In this document: one piece after another, positions 40,662 through 56,700 of the stretch | How positions within the stretch are numbered: position 1 is the first letter of the stretch | Layout of the letters: each line of letters begins with the position of its first letter | Origin: Panulirus ornatus | Taxonomy: Eukaryota; Arthropoda; Malacostraca; Decapoda; Palinuridae | Length of the DNA stretch: 64,000 nucleotides | Direction of reading: 5' to 3' | Assembly (NCBI RefSeq): GCF_036320965.1 | Contig: NC_092238.1 | Span: 20,390,644-20,454,643, forward strand | Translations under genes and position numbers: made by a program | Notes under the pieces: generated by a model | The model's database searches: none | What the model saw: only the letters and a program-made list of their open reading frames with translations | What the model was told of the DNA's origin: nothing

Positions 40662-41911
40662 TTTGATAGAGATGCTCTGTGGAAGGTATTAAGAATATAT
40701 GGTGTGGGAGGAAAGTTGTTAGAAGCAGTGAAAAGTTTTTATCGAGGATGTAAGTCATATGTACGTGTAGGAAGAGAGGAAAGTGATTGGTTCTCAGTGA
40801 ATATAGGTTTGCGGCAGGGGTGTGTGATGTCTCCATGGTTGTTTAATTTGTTTATGGATGGGGTTGTTAGGGAGGTAAATGCAAGAGTTTTGGAAAGAGG
40901 GGTAAGTATGAAGTCTGTTGGGGATGAGAGAGCTTGGGAAGTGAGTCAGTTGTTGTTCGCTGATGATACAGCGCTGGTGGCTGATTCATGTGAGAAACTG
41001 CAGAAGCTGGTGACTGAGTTTGGAAAAGTGTGTGGAAGAAGAAAGTTAAGAGTAAATGTGAATAAGAGCAAGGTTATTAGGTACAGTAGGGTTGAGGGTC
41101 AAGTCAATTGGGAGGTGAGTTTGAATGGAGAAAAACTGGAGGAAGTGAAGTGTTTTAGATATCTGGGAGTGGATCTGGCAGCGGATGGAACCATGGAAGC
41201 GGAAGTGGATCATAGGGTGGGGGAGGGGGCGAAAATCCTTGGGGCCTTGAAGAATGTGTGGAAGTCGAGAACATTATCTCGGAAAGCAAAAATGGGTATG
41301 TTTGAAGGAATAGTGGTTCCAACAATGTTGTATGGTTGCGAGGCGTGGGCTATGGATAGAGTTGTGCGCAGGAGGATGGATGTGCTGGAAATGAGATGTT
41401 TGAGGACAATGTGTGGTGTGAGGTGGTTTGATCGAGTGAGTAACGTAAGGGTAAGAGAGATGTGTGGAAATAAAAAGAGCGTGGTTGAGAGAGCAGAAGA
41501 GCGTGTTTTGAAGTGGTTTGGGCACATGGAGAGAATGAGTGAGGAAAGAATGACCAAGAGGATATATGTGTCGGAGATGGAGGGAACAAGGAGAAGAGGG
41601 AGACCAAATTGGAGGTGGAAAGATGGAGTGAAAAAGATTTTGTGTGATCGGGGCCTGAGCATGCAGGAGGGTGAAAGGAGGGCAAGGAATAGAGTGAATT
41701 GGAGCGATGTGGTATACCGGGGTTGACGTGCTGTCAGTGGATTGAATCAAGGCATGTGAAGCATCTGGGGTAAACCATGGAAAGCTGTGTAGGTATGTAT
41801 ATTTGCGTGTTTGGACATATGTATATACATGTGTATGGGGGTGGGTTGGGCCATTTCTTTCGTCTGTTTCCTTGCGCTACCTCGCAAACGCGGGAGACAG
41901 CGACAAAGCAA

Positions 41912-41929
<18 letters not shown>
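40662..41929 (+). mobile_element. RTE-like LINE copy I, 5'-truncated
   Basis: Begins at [17 protein letters not shown] in RT and runs to the stop at 41726, short-type 3' UTR (41727-41909) and an A run (41910-41929). A 340-codon ORF (40704-41726) is uninterrupted and contains motif B ([12 protein letters not shown]), FADD and the full C-terminal region, but motif A and everything before it are missing, so no active RT can be made. Few differences from the intact copy suggest recent insertion. Confidence 0.92.
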
Positions 41930-43260
<1,331 letters not shown>

Positions 43261-43300
43261 TATATATATATTTATATTTATATAAATATATATATATTTT
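43261..43300. repeat. Short AT-rich spacer
   Basis: AT dinucleotides with a few TTTA interruptions between copy J and the head-plus-tail element. Confidence 0.85.
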
Positions 43301-43966
<666 letters not shown>

Positions 43967-44030
43967 AGCGACTAGAGGGGACGGGAGCGGGGGGCCGGAA
44001 ATCCTCCCCTCCTTGTATTAACTTTCTAAA

Positions 44031-47027
44031 ATGGGAAACAGAAGAAGGAGTCACACGGGGAGTGATCATCCTCCTCGAAGGCTCAGAGTGGGGTGCCTAA
44101 ATGTGTGTGGATGTAACCAAGATGTGAAAAAAGGAGAGATAGGTAGTATGTTTGAGGAAAGGAACCTGGATGTTTTGGCTCTGAGTGAAACGAAGCTCAA
44201 GGGTAAAGGGGAAGAGTGGTTTGGAAATGTCTGGGGAGTGAAGTCAGGGGTTAGTGAGAGGACAAGAGCAAGGGAAGGAGTAGCAATACTCCTGAAACAG
44301 GAGTTGTGGGAGTATGTGATAGAATGTAAGAAAGTAAATTCTCGATTAATATGGGTAAAATTGAAAGTTGATGGAGAGAGGTGGGTGATTATTGGTGCAT
44401 ATGCACCTTGGCATGAGAAGAAAGATCAGGAGAGGCAAGTGTTTTGGGAGCAGCTGAATGAGTGTGTTAGCGGTTTTGATGCACGAGACCGGGTTATAGT
44501 GATGGGTGATTTGAATGCAAAGGTGAGTAATGTGGCAGTTGAGGGAATAATTGGTATGCATGGGGTGTTCAGTGTTGTAAATGGAAATGGTGAAGAGCTT
44601 GTAGATTTATGTGCTGAAAAAGGACTGATGATTGGGAATACCTGGTTTAAAAAGCGAGATATACATAAGTATACTTATGTAAGTAGGAGAGATGGCCAGA
44701 GAGCGTTATTGGATTACGTGTTAATTGACAGGCGTGCGAAAGAGAGACTTTTGGATGTTAATGTGCTGAGAGGTGCAACTGGAGGGATGTCTGATCATTA
44801 TCTTGTGGAGGCTAAGGTGAAGATTAGTATGGGTTTTCAGAAAAGAGGAGTGAATGTTGGGGTGAAGAAGGTGGTGAGAGTAAGTGAGCTTGGGAAGGAG
44901 ACCTGTGTGGGGAAGTACCAGGAGAGACTGTGTACAGAATGGAAAAAGGTGAGAACAATGGAAGTAAGGGGAGTGGGGGAGGAATGGGATGTATTTAGGG
45001 AATCAGTGATGGATTGCGCAAAAGATGCTTGTGGCGTGAGAAGAGTGGGAGGTGGGCTGTTTAGAAAGAGTAGTGAGTGGTGGGATGAAGAAGTAAGAGT
45101 ATTAGTGAAAGAGAAGAGAGAGGCATTTGGACGATTTTTGCAGGGAAAAAATGCAATTGAGTGGGAGAAGTATAAAAAAAAGAGACAGGAGGTCAAGAGA
45201 AAGGTGCAAGAGGTGAAAAAAAGGGCAAATGAGAGTTGGGGTGAGAGACTATCAGTAAATTTTAGGGAGAATAAAAAGATGTTCTGGAAGGAGGTAAATA
45301 GGGTGCGTAAGACAAGGGAGCAAATGGGAACTTCAGTGAAGGGCGTAAATGGGGAGGTGATAACAAGTAGTGGTGATGTGAGAAGGAGATGGAATGAGTA
45401 TTTTGAAGGTTTGTTGAATGTGTCTGATGACAGAGTGGCAGATATAGGGTGTTTTGGTCGAGGTGGTGTGCAAAGTGAGAGGGTTAGGGAAAATGATTTG
45501 GTAAACAGAGAAGAGGTAGTAAAAGCTTTGCGGAAGATGAAAGCCGGCAAGGCAGCAGGTTTGGATGGTATTGCAGTGGAATTTATTAAAAAAGGGGGTG
45601 ACTGTATTGTTGACTGGTTGGTAAGGTTATTTAATGTATGTATGACTCATGGTGAGGTGCCTGAGGATTGGCGGAATGCGTGCATAGTGCCATTGTACAA
45701 AGGCAAAGGGGATAAGAGTGAGTGCTCAAATTACAGAGGTATAAGTTTGTTGAGTATTCCTGGTAAATTATATGGGAGGGTATTGATTGAGAGGGTGAAG
45801 GCATGTACAGAGCATCAGATTGGGGAAGAGCAGTGCGGTTTCAGAAGTGGTAGAGGATGTGTGGATCAGGTGTTTGCTTTGAAGAATGTATGTGAGAAAT
45901 ACTTAGAAAAGCAAATGGATTTGTATGTAGCATTTATGGATCTGGAGAAGGCATATGATAGAGTTGATAGAGATGCTCTGTGGAAGGTATTAAGAATATA
46001 TGGTGTGGGAGGCAAGTTGTTAGAAGCAGTGAAAAGTTTTTATCGAGGATGTAAGGCATGTGTACGTGTAGGAAGAGAGGAAAGTGATTGGTTCTCAGTG
46101 AATGTAGGTTTGCGGCAGGGGTGTGTGATGTCTCCATGGTTGTTTAATTTGTTTATGGATGGGGTTGTTAGGGAGGTAAATGCAGGAGTCCTGGAGAGAG
46201 GGGCAAGTATGAAGTCTGTTGGGGATGAGAGAGCTTGGGAAGTGAGTCAGTTGTTGTTCGCTGATGATACAGCGCTGGTGGCTGATTCATGTGAGAAACT
46301 GCAGAAGCTGGTGACTGAGTTTGGTAAAGTGTGTGGAAGAAGAAAGTTAAGAGTAAATGTGAATAAGAGCAAGGTTATTAGGTACAGTAGGGTTGAGGGT
46401 CAAGTCAATTGGGAGGTGAGTTTGAATGGAGAAAAACTGGAGGAAGTGAAGTGTTTTAGATATCTGGGAGTGGATCTGTCAGCGGATGGAACCATGGAAG
46501 CGGAAGTGGATCATAGGGTGGGGGAGGGGGCGAAAATTTTGGGAGCCTTGAAAAATGTGTGGAAGTCGAGAACATTATCTCGGAAAGCAAAAATGGGTAT
46601 GTTTGAAGGAATAGTGGTTCCAACAATGTTGTATGGTTGCGAGGCGTGGGCTGTGGATAGAGTTGTGCGCAGGAGGATGGATGTGCTGGAAATGAGATGT
46701 TTGAGGACAATGTGTGGTGTGAGGTGGTTTGATCGAGTAAGTAACGTAAGGGTAAGAGAGATGTGTGGAAATAAAAAGAGCGTGGTTGAGAGAGCAGAAG
46801 AGGGTGTTTTGAAATGGTTTGGGCACATGGAGAGAATGAGTGAGGAAAGATTGACCAAGAGGATATATGTGTCGGAGGTGGGGGGAACGAGGAGAAGAGG
46901 GAGACCAAATTGGAGGTGGAAAGATGGAGTGAAAAAGATTTTGTGTGATCGGGGCCTGAACATGCAGGAGGGTGTAAGGAGGGCAAGGAATAGAGTGAAT
47001 TGGAGCGATGTGGTATACAGGGGTTGA
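44031..47027 (+). CDS. LINE ORF: AP endonuclease-reverse transcriptase, 998 aa
   Basis: The protein nicks target DNA and reverse-transcribes LINE RNA there. Residues ~18-260 form the APE-type endonuclease: N24 (CLNV), E53 (LSETK), Y124 (GAYAP), D160 and N162 (MGDLNAK), D228 (LLDYVLID) and D255-H256 (GMSDHYL), all key positions I can check. A basic linker follows (~260-490). RT spans ~500-800: GLDGIAVEF (510-518), GFRSGRGC (603-610), motif [10 protein letters not shown] with D637, motif [13 protein letters not shown] (695-706), motif C FADD with D745-D746. The C-terminal part has YGCEAW (868-873), DRVSN and WFGHMERM. Single-ORF layout, this C-terminus and the short 3' UTR with (TA)n fit the RTE clade; a related clade is possible. 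The ATG lies ~10 bp after the conserved 5' UTR motif AACTTTCT. No frameshift or stop. Confidence 0.94.
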   Translation: MGNRRRSHTGSDHPPRRLRVGCLNVCGCNQDVKKGEIGSMFEERNLDVLALSETKLKGKGEEWFGNVWGVKSGVSERTRAREGVAILLKQELWEYVIECKKVNSRLIWVKLKVDGERWVIIGAYAPWHEKKDQERQVFWEQLNECVSGFDARDRVIVMGDLNAKVSNVAVEGIIGMHGVFSVVNGNGEELVDLCAEKGLMIGNTWFKKRDIHKYTYVSRRDGQRALLDYVLIDRRAKERLLDVNVLRGATGGMSDHYLVEAKVKISMGFQKRGVNVGVKKVVRVSELGKETCVGKYQERLCTEWKKVRTMEVRGVGEEWDVFRESVMDCAKDACGVRRVGGGLFRKSSEWWDEEVRVLVKEKREAFGRFLQGKNAIEWEKYKKKRQEVKRKVQEVKKRANESWGERLSVNFRENKKMFWKEVNRVRKTREQMGTSVKGVNGEVITSSGDVRRRWNEYFEGLLNVSDDRVADIGCFGRGGVQSERVRENDLVNREEVVKALRKMKAGKAAGLDGIAVEFIKKGGDCIVDWLVRLFNVCMTHGEVPEDWRNACIVPLYKGKGDKSECSNYRGISLLSIPGKLYGRVLIERVKACTEHQIGEEQCGFRSGRGCVDQVFALKNVCEKYLEKQMDLYVAFMDLEKAYDRVDRDALWKVLRIYGVGGKLLEAVKSFYRGCKACVRVGREESDWFSVNVGLRQGCVMSPWLFNLFMDGVVREVNAGVLERGASMKSVGDERAWEVSQLLFADDTALVADSCEKLQKLVTEFGKVCGRRKLRVNVNKSKVIRYSRVEGQVNWEVSLNGEKLEEVKCFRYLGVDLSADGTMEAEVDHRVGEGAKILGALKNVWKSRTLSRKAKMGMFEGIVVPTMLYGCEAWAVDRVVRRRMDVLEMRCLRTMCGVRWFDRVSNVRVREMCGNKKSVVERAEEGVLKWFGHMERMSEERLTKRIYVSEVGGTRRRGRPNWRWKDGVKKILCDRGLNMQEGVRRARNRVNWSDVVYRG

Positions 47028-47968
<941 letters not shown>

Positions 47969-50158
47969 GTCTCCCGCGTTAGGGAGGTAGCGCAAGGAAA
48001 CAAACAAAAGAATGGCCCTACCTCCCACATACACATGTATATACATACACGTCCACACATGCAATTATACATACCTATACATCTCAATGTACACATATTT
48101 ATTCCCATCGCCATTTCGCCCCACATGGAATAACAACCCCTTCCCCCCTCATATTTGCGAGGTAGCGCTAGGAAAAGACAACAAAGGCCCCATTCGTTCA
48201 CACTCAGTCTCTAGCTGTCATGTAATAATGCACCGAAACCACAACTCCCTTTCCACATCCAGGCCCAACAGAACTTTCCATGTTTTACCCCAGACGCTTC
48301 ACATGCCCTGGATCAATCCATTGACAGCACGTCGACCCCGGTAAACCACATCGTTCCAATTCACTCTATTCTTTGCACGCCTTTCACTCTCCTGTATGTT
48401 CAGGCCCCGATCACTCAAAATCTTTTTCACTCCATCTTTCCATCTCCAATTTGGTCTCCCACTTCTCCTCGTTCCCTCCACCTCTGACACATATATCCTC
48501 TTGGTCAATATTTCACTCATTCTCTCCATGTGACCAAACCATTTCAAAACACCCTCTTCTGCTCTCTCAACCACGCTCTTTTTATTTCCACACATCTCTC
48601 TTACCCTTACATTACTTACTCGATCAAACAACCTCACACCACATATTGTCCTCAAACATCTAATTTCCAGCACATCCACCCTTCTGCGCACAACTCTATC
48701 CATAGCCCACGCCTCGCAGCCATACAACATTGTTGGAACCATAGCCATTTTTGCTTTCAGAGATAATGTTCTCGACTTCCAAATATTCTTCAAGGCTCCC
48801 AGAATTTTCGCCCCCTCCCCCACACTATGATCCACCGCTTCCATGGTTACATCCGCGGCCAGATCCACTCCCATATATCTAAAACACCTTACTCCCCCCG
48901 GTTTTTCTCCATTCAAACTAACCTCCCAATTGACTTGACCCTCAACCCTACTGTACCTGATAACCTTGCTCTTTTTCACATTTACTCTTAACTTTCTTCT
49001 TCACACACTTTACCAAACTCAGTCACCAGCTTCTGCAGTTTTTCACATGAATCAGCCACCAGTGAACAACAAATGACTCACTTCAAAGCTCTCTCATCGA
49101 CAACAGACTTCATACTTGCCCCTCTTTCCAAAACTCTTGCATTCACCTCCTTAAAAACCCCATCCATAAACAAGTTAAACAACCATGGAGACATCACACA
49201 CCCCTGCCGAAAACCAACATTCACTGAGAACCAATCACTTTCCTTTCTTCCTACACGTACAGATGCCTTACACGCTCGATAAAAAGTTTTCACTGCTTCT
49301 AACAACTTGACTCCCACACCATATATTTTTAATACCTTCCACAGAGCATCTCTGTCAACTCTATCATATGCCTTCTCCAGATCCATAAATGCTACATACA
49401 AATCCATTTGCTTTTCTAAATATTTCTCACATACATTCTTCAAAGCAAACACCTGATCCACACATCCTCTACCACTTTGAAACCACACTTCTCTTCCCCA
49501 ATCTGATGTTCTGTACATGCCTTCACCCTCTCAATCAATACCCTCCCATATAATTTATCAGGAATACTCAACAAGCTTATACCTCTGTAATTTGAGCACT
49601 CACTCTTATCCCCTTTGCCTTTGTATAATGACACTATGCAAGCATTCCGCCAATACTCAGGCACCTCACCATGAATCATACATACATTAAATAACCTTAC
49701 CAACTAGTCAACAATACAGTCACCCCATTTTTTGATAAATTCCACTGCAGTACCATCCAAACCTGCTGCTTTGCCGGCTTTCATCTTCCGCAAAGCTTTT
49801 ACTACCTCTTCTCTGTTTACCAAATCATTTTCCCTAACCCTCTCACTCTGCACACCACCTCGACCAAAGCACGCTACATCAGCCACTCTATCATCAAACA
49901 CATTCAACAAGCCTTCAAAATACTCACTCCATCTCCTTCTCACATCACCACTACTTGTTATCACCTTCCCATTAGCACCCTTCACTGAAGTTCCCATTTG
50001 CTCCCTTGTCTTACGCACTTGTCTTACGCACTTGATCTTTTTATTCTCCCTAAAATTTAATGATACCCTCTCACCCCAACTCTCATTTGCCCTCTTTTTA
50101 ACCTCTTGCATCTTTCTCTTGACCTCTTGCCTCTTCTTTTATACATCTCCCACTCATA
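47969..50158 (-). mobile_element. RTE-like LINE copy M, long 3' UTR subfamily
   Basis: Minus strand: long-type 3' UTR (47969-48340), C-terminal region (48299-48979) and RT back to the linker ([16 protein letters not shown], about 50111), 5'-truncated. The UTR has an extra ~200 bp not in the short type, including a second GCGCTACCTCGCAAAT-like motif. A 14-bp deletion near 49063 removes the Ala-Asp-Asp of the FADD motif and shifts the frame. Further breaks lie near 49500 and 49705, plus a duplicated GTCTTACGCACTT near 50010-50035. It is an older, dead copy. Confidence 0.88.
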
Positions 50159-50394
<236 letters not shown>

Positions 50395-53300
50395 TTTTCT
50401 TATGACTTTTCTTTGTCGCTGTCTTCCCCGTTAGCGAGGTAGCGCAAGGAAACAGAGGATAGATTGGCCCAACCCAACCACATACACATGTATATACATA
50501 CACGTCCACACACGCAAATATACATACCTATACATCTCAACGGATACATACATATATATATATACACACACATATATGTACATATATAAACATGTGCATA
50601 GTTCATCCTATCTGCCTTTATTCATTCCCATCGCCACCTCGCCACACATGAAATAACAATCCTCTCCCCCCTCATGTGCGCGAGGTAGCGCTAGGGAAAG
50701 ACAACAAAGACGACATTCGTTCACACTCAATCTCTAGCTTTCATGTGATGATGCATCGAAACCACAGCTACCTTTCCACAGCCATGCCCCATAGAACTTT
50801 CCATGGTTTACCCCAGACACTTGACATGCCCTGGTTCAATCCATTGACAGTACGTCGACCCAGGTATACCACATCGTTCCAATTCACTCTATTCCTTGCA
50901 AGCCTTTCACCCTCCTCCGTGTTACGGCCCCAATCACTCAAAATCTTTTTCACTCCATCTTTCGATCTCCAATTTGGTCCCCCAATTCTCGTTCCCTTCA
51001 CCTCTGACACATATATCCTCTTGGTCAATCTTTCCTTACTCATTCTCTCCATTTGACCAAACCATTTCAAAACACACTCTCCTGCTCTATCAACCACACT
51101 CTTTTTATTACCACACATATCTCTTACCCTGTTATTACTTACTCGATCGGACCACATCAAACCACATATTTTCCATAAACATCTCATTTCCAGCACATCC
51201 ACTCTTCTCCGCACAACTCTATCGATAGAGCACACATCACAACCATATAACATTGTTGGAACCACTATTTCTTCAAACATACCCATTTTTGCTTTCCGAG
51301 ATAGTGTTCTCGACTTCCAAACATTCTTCAAGGCTCCCAGAACTTTCGCCCCCACTCCCACCCTGTGATTCATTTTCGCTTCCATGGTTCAATCCGCTGC
51401 CAAATCCACTCCCAGATATCTAAAACAATTCACCTCCTCCAGTTTTTCTCCATTCAAACTTACCTCCCAGTTGACTTGTCCTTCAACCCTACTGTACCTT
51501 GTTCTTATTCACATTTACTCTTGGCCATCTTCTTTCACACACTTTACCAAACTCAGTCACCAGTCTCTGCAGTTTCTCACATGAATCAGCCACCAGCGCT
51601 GTATCATCAGCGAACGACAATTGACTCACTTCCCAAGCTCTCTCATCCACAACAGACTACATACTTGCCCCTTTTTCCGAAACTCTTGCATTCACCTTCC
51701 TAACAACCCCATCCATAAACAAATTAAAAAATCATGGAGACATCACGCACCCCTACCGTAAACCTATATTCACTGAGAGCAAATCACTTCCCTCTCTTCC
51801 TACTCGTACACATGCCTTACATCCTCGATAAAAACTTTTCACTGCTTCTAACAACTTTCCTCCGACACCATATATTCTTAATACCTTCCACAGAGCATCT
51901 CTATCAAGTCAGTCATATGCCTTCTCCAGATCCATAAATGCTACATACAAATCCATTTGCTTTTCTAAGTATTTCTCACATACATTCTTCAAAGCAAACA
52001 CCTGATCCACACATCCTCTATCACTTCTGAAACCACACTGCTCTTCCCCAGTCTGATGCTCTGTACTTGCCTTAACCCTCTCAATCAATAACCTCCCATA
52101 TAATTTCCCAGGAATACTCACCAAACTTATAACTCTGAAATTTGAACACTCACCTTTATCCCCTTTGCCTTTGAACAATGTCACTATACAAGCATTTCGC
52201 CAATCCTCAGGCACCTCACCATGAGTCATACATACATTAGATAACCTTACCAACCAGTCAACAATACACTCACCCCATTTTTTTATAACTTCCACTGCAA
52301 TACCATCCAAACCTGATGCCCTGCTGGCTTTAATTTTCTGCAAAACTTTTTCTACCTCTTCTCTATTTACCAATCATTTTCCGTAACCTTCTCACTTTGC
52401 AAACCACCTCAAACAAAACACCCTATATCTGCCACCCTATCATCAAACACATTCAACAAACCTCCAAAATACTCACTCCATCTTCTTCTCACATCACCAG
52501 TACTTGTTTTTACCTCCCTATTAGCCCCCTTCACTGAAGTTCCTATTGGTTCCCTTTGCTTACGCACTTTATTTACCCCCTTCCAAAAATACCTTTTTAT
52601 TGTCACTAAAATTTATTGATACTCTCTCGCCCTAACTCTCATTTGCCCTCTTTTTCACCTCTTGCACCTTTCTCTTGACCTCCTGCCTCTTTCTTTTACA
52701 CATCTCCCAGTCTTTTCATTATTTCCCTGCAAAAATCGTCCAAAGACATTTCTCTTCTCTTTCTCTAATAATCTTACTTCTTCATCCCACCATTCACTAT
52801 CCTATTTAATCTGCCCACCTCCCATGCTTCTCATGCCGCAAGCATCTTTTGCGCAAGCCATCACTGCTTTCCTAAATACATCCCATTCCTCAACCTCTCC
52901 CCATACGTGCTTTGTTCTCGCCTTTTTCCATTCTGTACTCAGTCTTTCCATGTACTTCCTCACACAAGTCTCCTTCCCAAGCTCACTTACTCTCACCACT
53001 CTTTTCACCCAAACATTCTCTCTTCTTTTCTGAAAACCTCAAAAAATCTTCACCTTCGCCTCCACAAGATAATAATCGGATATCCCTCCAGTTGCACCTT
53101 TCAGCACATTAACATACAAAAGTCTCTTTTCGCGCGCCTATCAATTAACACGTAATCCAATAGCGCTCTCTGTCCATCTCTCCTACTAACATACGTATAC
53201 TTATGTATATCTCTCTTTTTAAACCAGGTATTCCCAATCACCATTCCTTTTTCAGCACATGAATCTACAAGCTCTTCACCATTTCCATTTACAACACTGA

Positions 53301-53665
53301 TCACCCCATGTACACCAATTATTCCTTCAACTGCCACATTATGCACCTTTGCATTCAAATCACCCATCACTATAACCCGGTTTCGTGCATCAAAACTACT
53401 AACACATTCACTTAGCTGCTCCCAAAACACTTGCCTCTCGTGGTCTTTCTTCTCATGCCCAGGTAAAATGCACCAAAAATAACCCATCTCTCTCCATCCG
53501 CTTTCAGTTTTACCCATATCAATCTAGAGTTTACTTTGTTTTATTCTATCACATACTCTCACCACTCCTGTTTCAGGAGTAGTGCTACGCTTTCCCTTGC
53601 TCTTGTCCTCTCACTAACCCCTGACTTTACTCGAAAGACACTCCCAAACAACTCTTCCCCTTTAC
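50395..53665 (-). mobile_element. RTE-like LINE copy O, long 3' UTR, cut by the assembly gap
   Basis: Minus strand: long-type 3' UTR (50395-50850, including the CATCTCAACGG segment and a GCGCGAGGTAGCGCTAGGG motif), C-terminal region (50768-51385), RT (51400-52600, with LSFADD intact near 51610 and MDLEKAYD near 51910), linker, and endonuclease (52800-53640; MGDLNAKV near 53360). Numerous stops and frameshifts (for example near 51480, 51720, 52370, 52600, 53020, 53150, 53470). It is the most complete of the old long-UTR copies; its 5' end is hidden by the N run. Confidence 0.9.
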
Positions 53666-53765
53666 NNNNNNNNNNNNNNNNNNNNNNNNNNNNNNNNNNN
53701 NNNNNNNNNNNNNNNNNNNNNNNNNNNNNNNNNNNNNNNNNNNNNNNNNNNNNNNNNNNNNNNNN
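53666..53765. other. Assembly gap (100 N)
   Basis: Exactly 100 N, a conventional placeholder for a gap of unknown size. LINE sequence is on the left and the 27-bp satellite on the right, so the true junction between them is not seen. Confidence 0.99.
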
Positions 53766-56700
53766 AGAGTTAATCTTCCTCTCGCTTCACATGGCCTCAA
53801 CCTTCCTCTGCCTCCATGAGGCGTCAATCTTCCTTTACCTCCACGTGGCGTGAACCTTCCTTTATCTCCACATGGCGTCAACTTTCCTCTTCCTCCACAT
53901 GGCGTCAAACTTATTCTACATCCACGTGGTGTTAATCTTCCTCTACGTCCACATGGCTTCAATCTTCATCTACCTCCAAGAGGCGTTAATATTCATTTAC
54001 CTCCACATGGCGTCAACCTTTTTCTACCTCCACGTGGCGTCAACCTTCATCTCCCTCCACGTGGCGTCAACCTTCTTCTACTTCCAAATGGCGTCAACCT
54101 TCTTCTACCTCCACATGGCGTCAACATTCCTCTACCTCCACGTGGCGTTAACCTTCCTCTTCCTCCACGTGGCGTCAACCTTCCTCTACTTCCATGTGGC
54201 GTCGACCTTCCTCTATCTTTACATGGCGTCAACCTTCCTTTACCTCCATGTGTCGTCAACTTTCCCTTACCTCCACGTGGCGTCAACCTTCCGCTACCTC
54301 CCCGAGGTGTCAACCTTCCTCTACCTCCACGTGGCGTTAACCTTGCTTTACCTCCACGTGGCGTCAACCTTCTTCTACTTCCGCGTGTCGTTAACCTTCC
54401 TGAATCTCCATATGGCATCAACCTTCCTCAACCTCAAAGAGACGTCAACCATTTTTTACATCCACGTGGCGTTAACCTTGCTTTACCTCCACGTGGCGTC
54501 AACCTTCCTCTACTTCCGTGTGTCGTTAACCTTCCTGTATCTCCATATGGCATCAACCTTCCTCAACATCAAAGAGACGTCAACCTTTTTTTACCTCCAC
54601 GTGGCGTCAACCTTCCTCTACCTCCACGTGGCGTCAAACTTTCTCTACCTTCACATGTTGTCAACCTTCCTTTACTTCCATTTATCGCCAACCTTCCCCT
54701 ACCTTCATGTGGCGTCAACATTTTTTTACTTCGTAGCGTCAACCTTCTACCTCCACGTGGCGTCAACCTTCCTCTATCTTCATGTGGGTTCAACCTTCTT
54801 CTACCTCCACGTAGCATCAACCTTCCTCATTTCCACGTGGCATCAACCTTTCATCTATTTCCACGTGGCATTAACGTTCCTCTACCTCCACGTGGCGTCA
54901 ACCTTCCTCTACATCCACGTGGCGTTAACTCTCCTGTATATTTACATGACGTTAAACTTCCTTCATCTCCATGTGTCTTCAAGCTTCCTCTATCGCTACG
55001 AAGCGTCAACCTTCCTCTACCTCCACGTGGCGTTAACCTTCCTTTACCTCCACAAATCGTTAACATTCCTCTACCTCCACGTGCCGTCAAACTTTTTCTA
55101 CGTCCACGTGGTGTGAGCCCTCCTTTAACTGCGCATGGCGTCAACCTTCCTCTACCTCCACGAGGCGTCAACCATCCTTGACCTCTACGAGGCTTCAACC
55201 TTCCTTTGCCTCCACGTGGTGTCAACCTTCCTCTATCTCCACGTGGCGTTAACCTTCTTCTACATTCATGTGGCGTCAACATTCTTCCCCCTTTAAGTAA
55301 CATCAACCTTCTTCTACTTGCACGTGGCGTCAAATTTCCTCTAGCTTCATGTGGCGTTAACCTTCCACTACCTCCACGTGGCGTCAACCTTCATCTACCT
55401 CTAAGTGGCGTTAGCCTTCGTCTACCTCCACTTGGCGTTAACCTTCCTCTACCTACAAGTGGCGTTAGCCTTCGTCTACCTCCACTTGGCGTTAACCTTC
55501 CTCTACCTCCACATGGCGTCAAGATTCCTCTACCTCTAAGAAGCGTCAACCTTCCTTTACCTCCACGTGGCGTCAACCTTCCTCTATCTCCACGTGGCGT
55601 CAAGCTTCCTCTACTTTAATGTGGCGTCAAAATTCTTCTACCTCTAAGTGGCATCAACCTTCTTCTACCTCCACGTGGTGTCAACCTTCCTCTACCTTCA
55701 TGGGACGTTAACCTTCTTCTACCTCCACGTAGCGTCAATGTTCCTCTACCTACACGTGGCGTCAACATTCACGTGGCGTTAACCTTACTCTACTTTCATG
55801 TGGCGTCAACATTCTTATATCTATAAGTGGCATCAAACTTCTACTTCCACGTGGCGCCAACATTCCTCTGCCTTAATGTGGCGTCAACCTTCTTCTACCT
55901 CCACGTAGAGTTAATCTTCCTCTCGCTTCACATGGCCTCAACCTTCCTCTACCTCCATGAGGCGTCAGTCTTCCTCTACCTCCACGTGGCGTTAACCTTG
56001 CTTTACCCCCACGTGGCGTCAACCTTCTTCTACTTCCGCGTGTCGTTAACCTTCCTGTATCTCCATATGGCATCAACCTTCCTCAACCTCAAAGAGACGT
56101 CAACCTTTTTTTACCTCCACGTGGCGTCAAGCTTCCTCTACCTCCACGTGGCGTCAAACTTTCTCTACCTTCACATGTCGTCAACCTTCCTTTACCTCCA
56201 TTTATCGCCAACCTTCCCCTACCTTCATGTAGCGTCAACATTCTTCTACTTCGTAACGTCAACCTTCTTCTACCTCCACGTGGCGTCAACCTTCCTCTAT
56301 CTTCATGTGGGGTCAACCTTCTTCTACCGCTACGTGGCGTCAATGTTCCTCATCTCCCCGTGGCATCAACCTTTCATCTACTTCCACGTGGCGTTAACCT
56401 TCCACTACTGCCACGTGGCGTCAACCCTCCTCTACCTCCACGTGGCGTTAACCTTCTTGTATATTTACATGGCGTCAAACTTCCTTTATCTCCATGTGTC
56501 TTCAAGCTTCCTCTACCTCTACGAATCGTCAACCTTCCTCTACCTCCACAAAGAGTTATCATTACCTCCACGTGCCGTCAAACTGTTTCCACGTCCACGT
56601 GGTGTGAGCCTTCCTTTACCTCCACATGGCGTCAACCTTCCTCTGCCTCCACGAGGCGTCAACCTTCTTTTAGCTCCATGTGGCGTCATCCTTCCTCTAC

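Noticed and set aside
44031..47027. Host gene of the 'craniofacial development protein 2-like' kind
   Set aside because: That name is often given automatically to RTE-type endonuclease domains. The RT, 3' UTR, A tail and multiple copies show it is a LINE.
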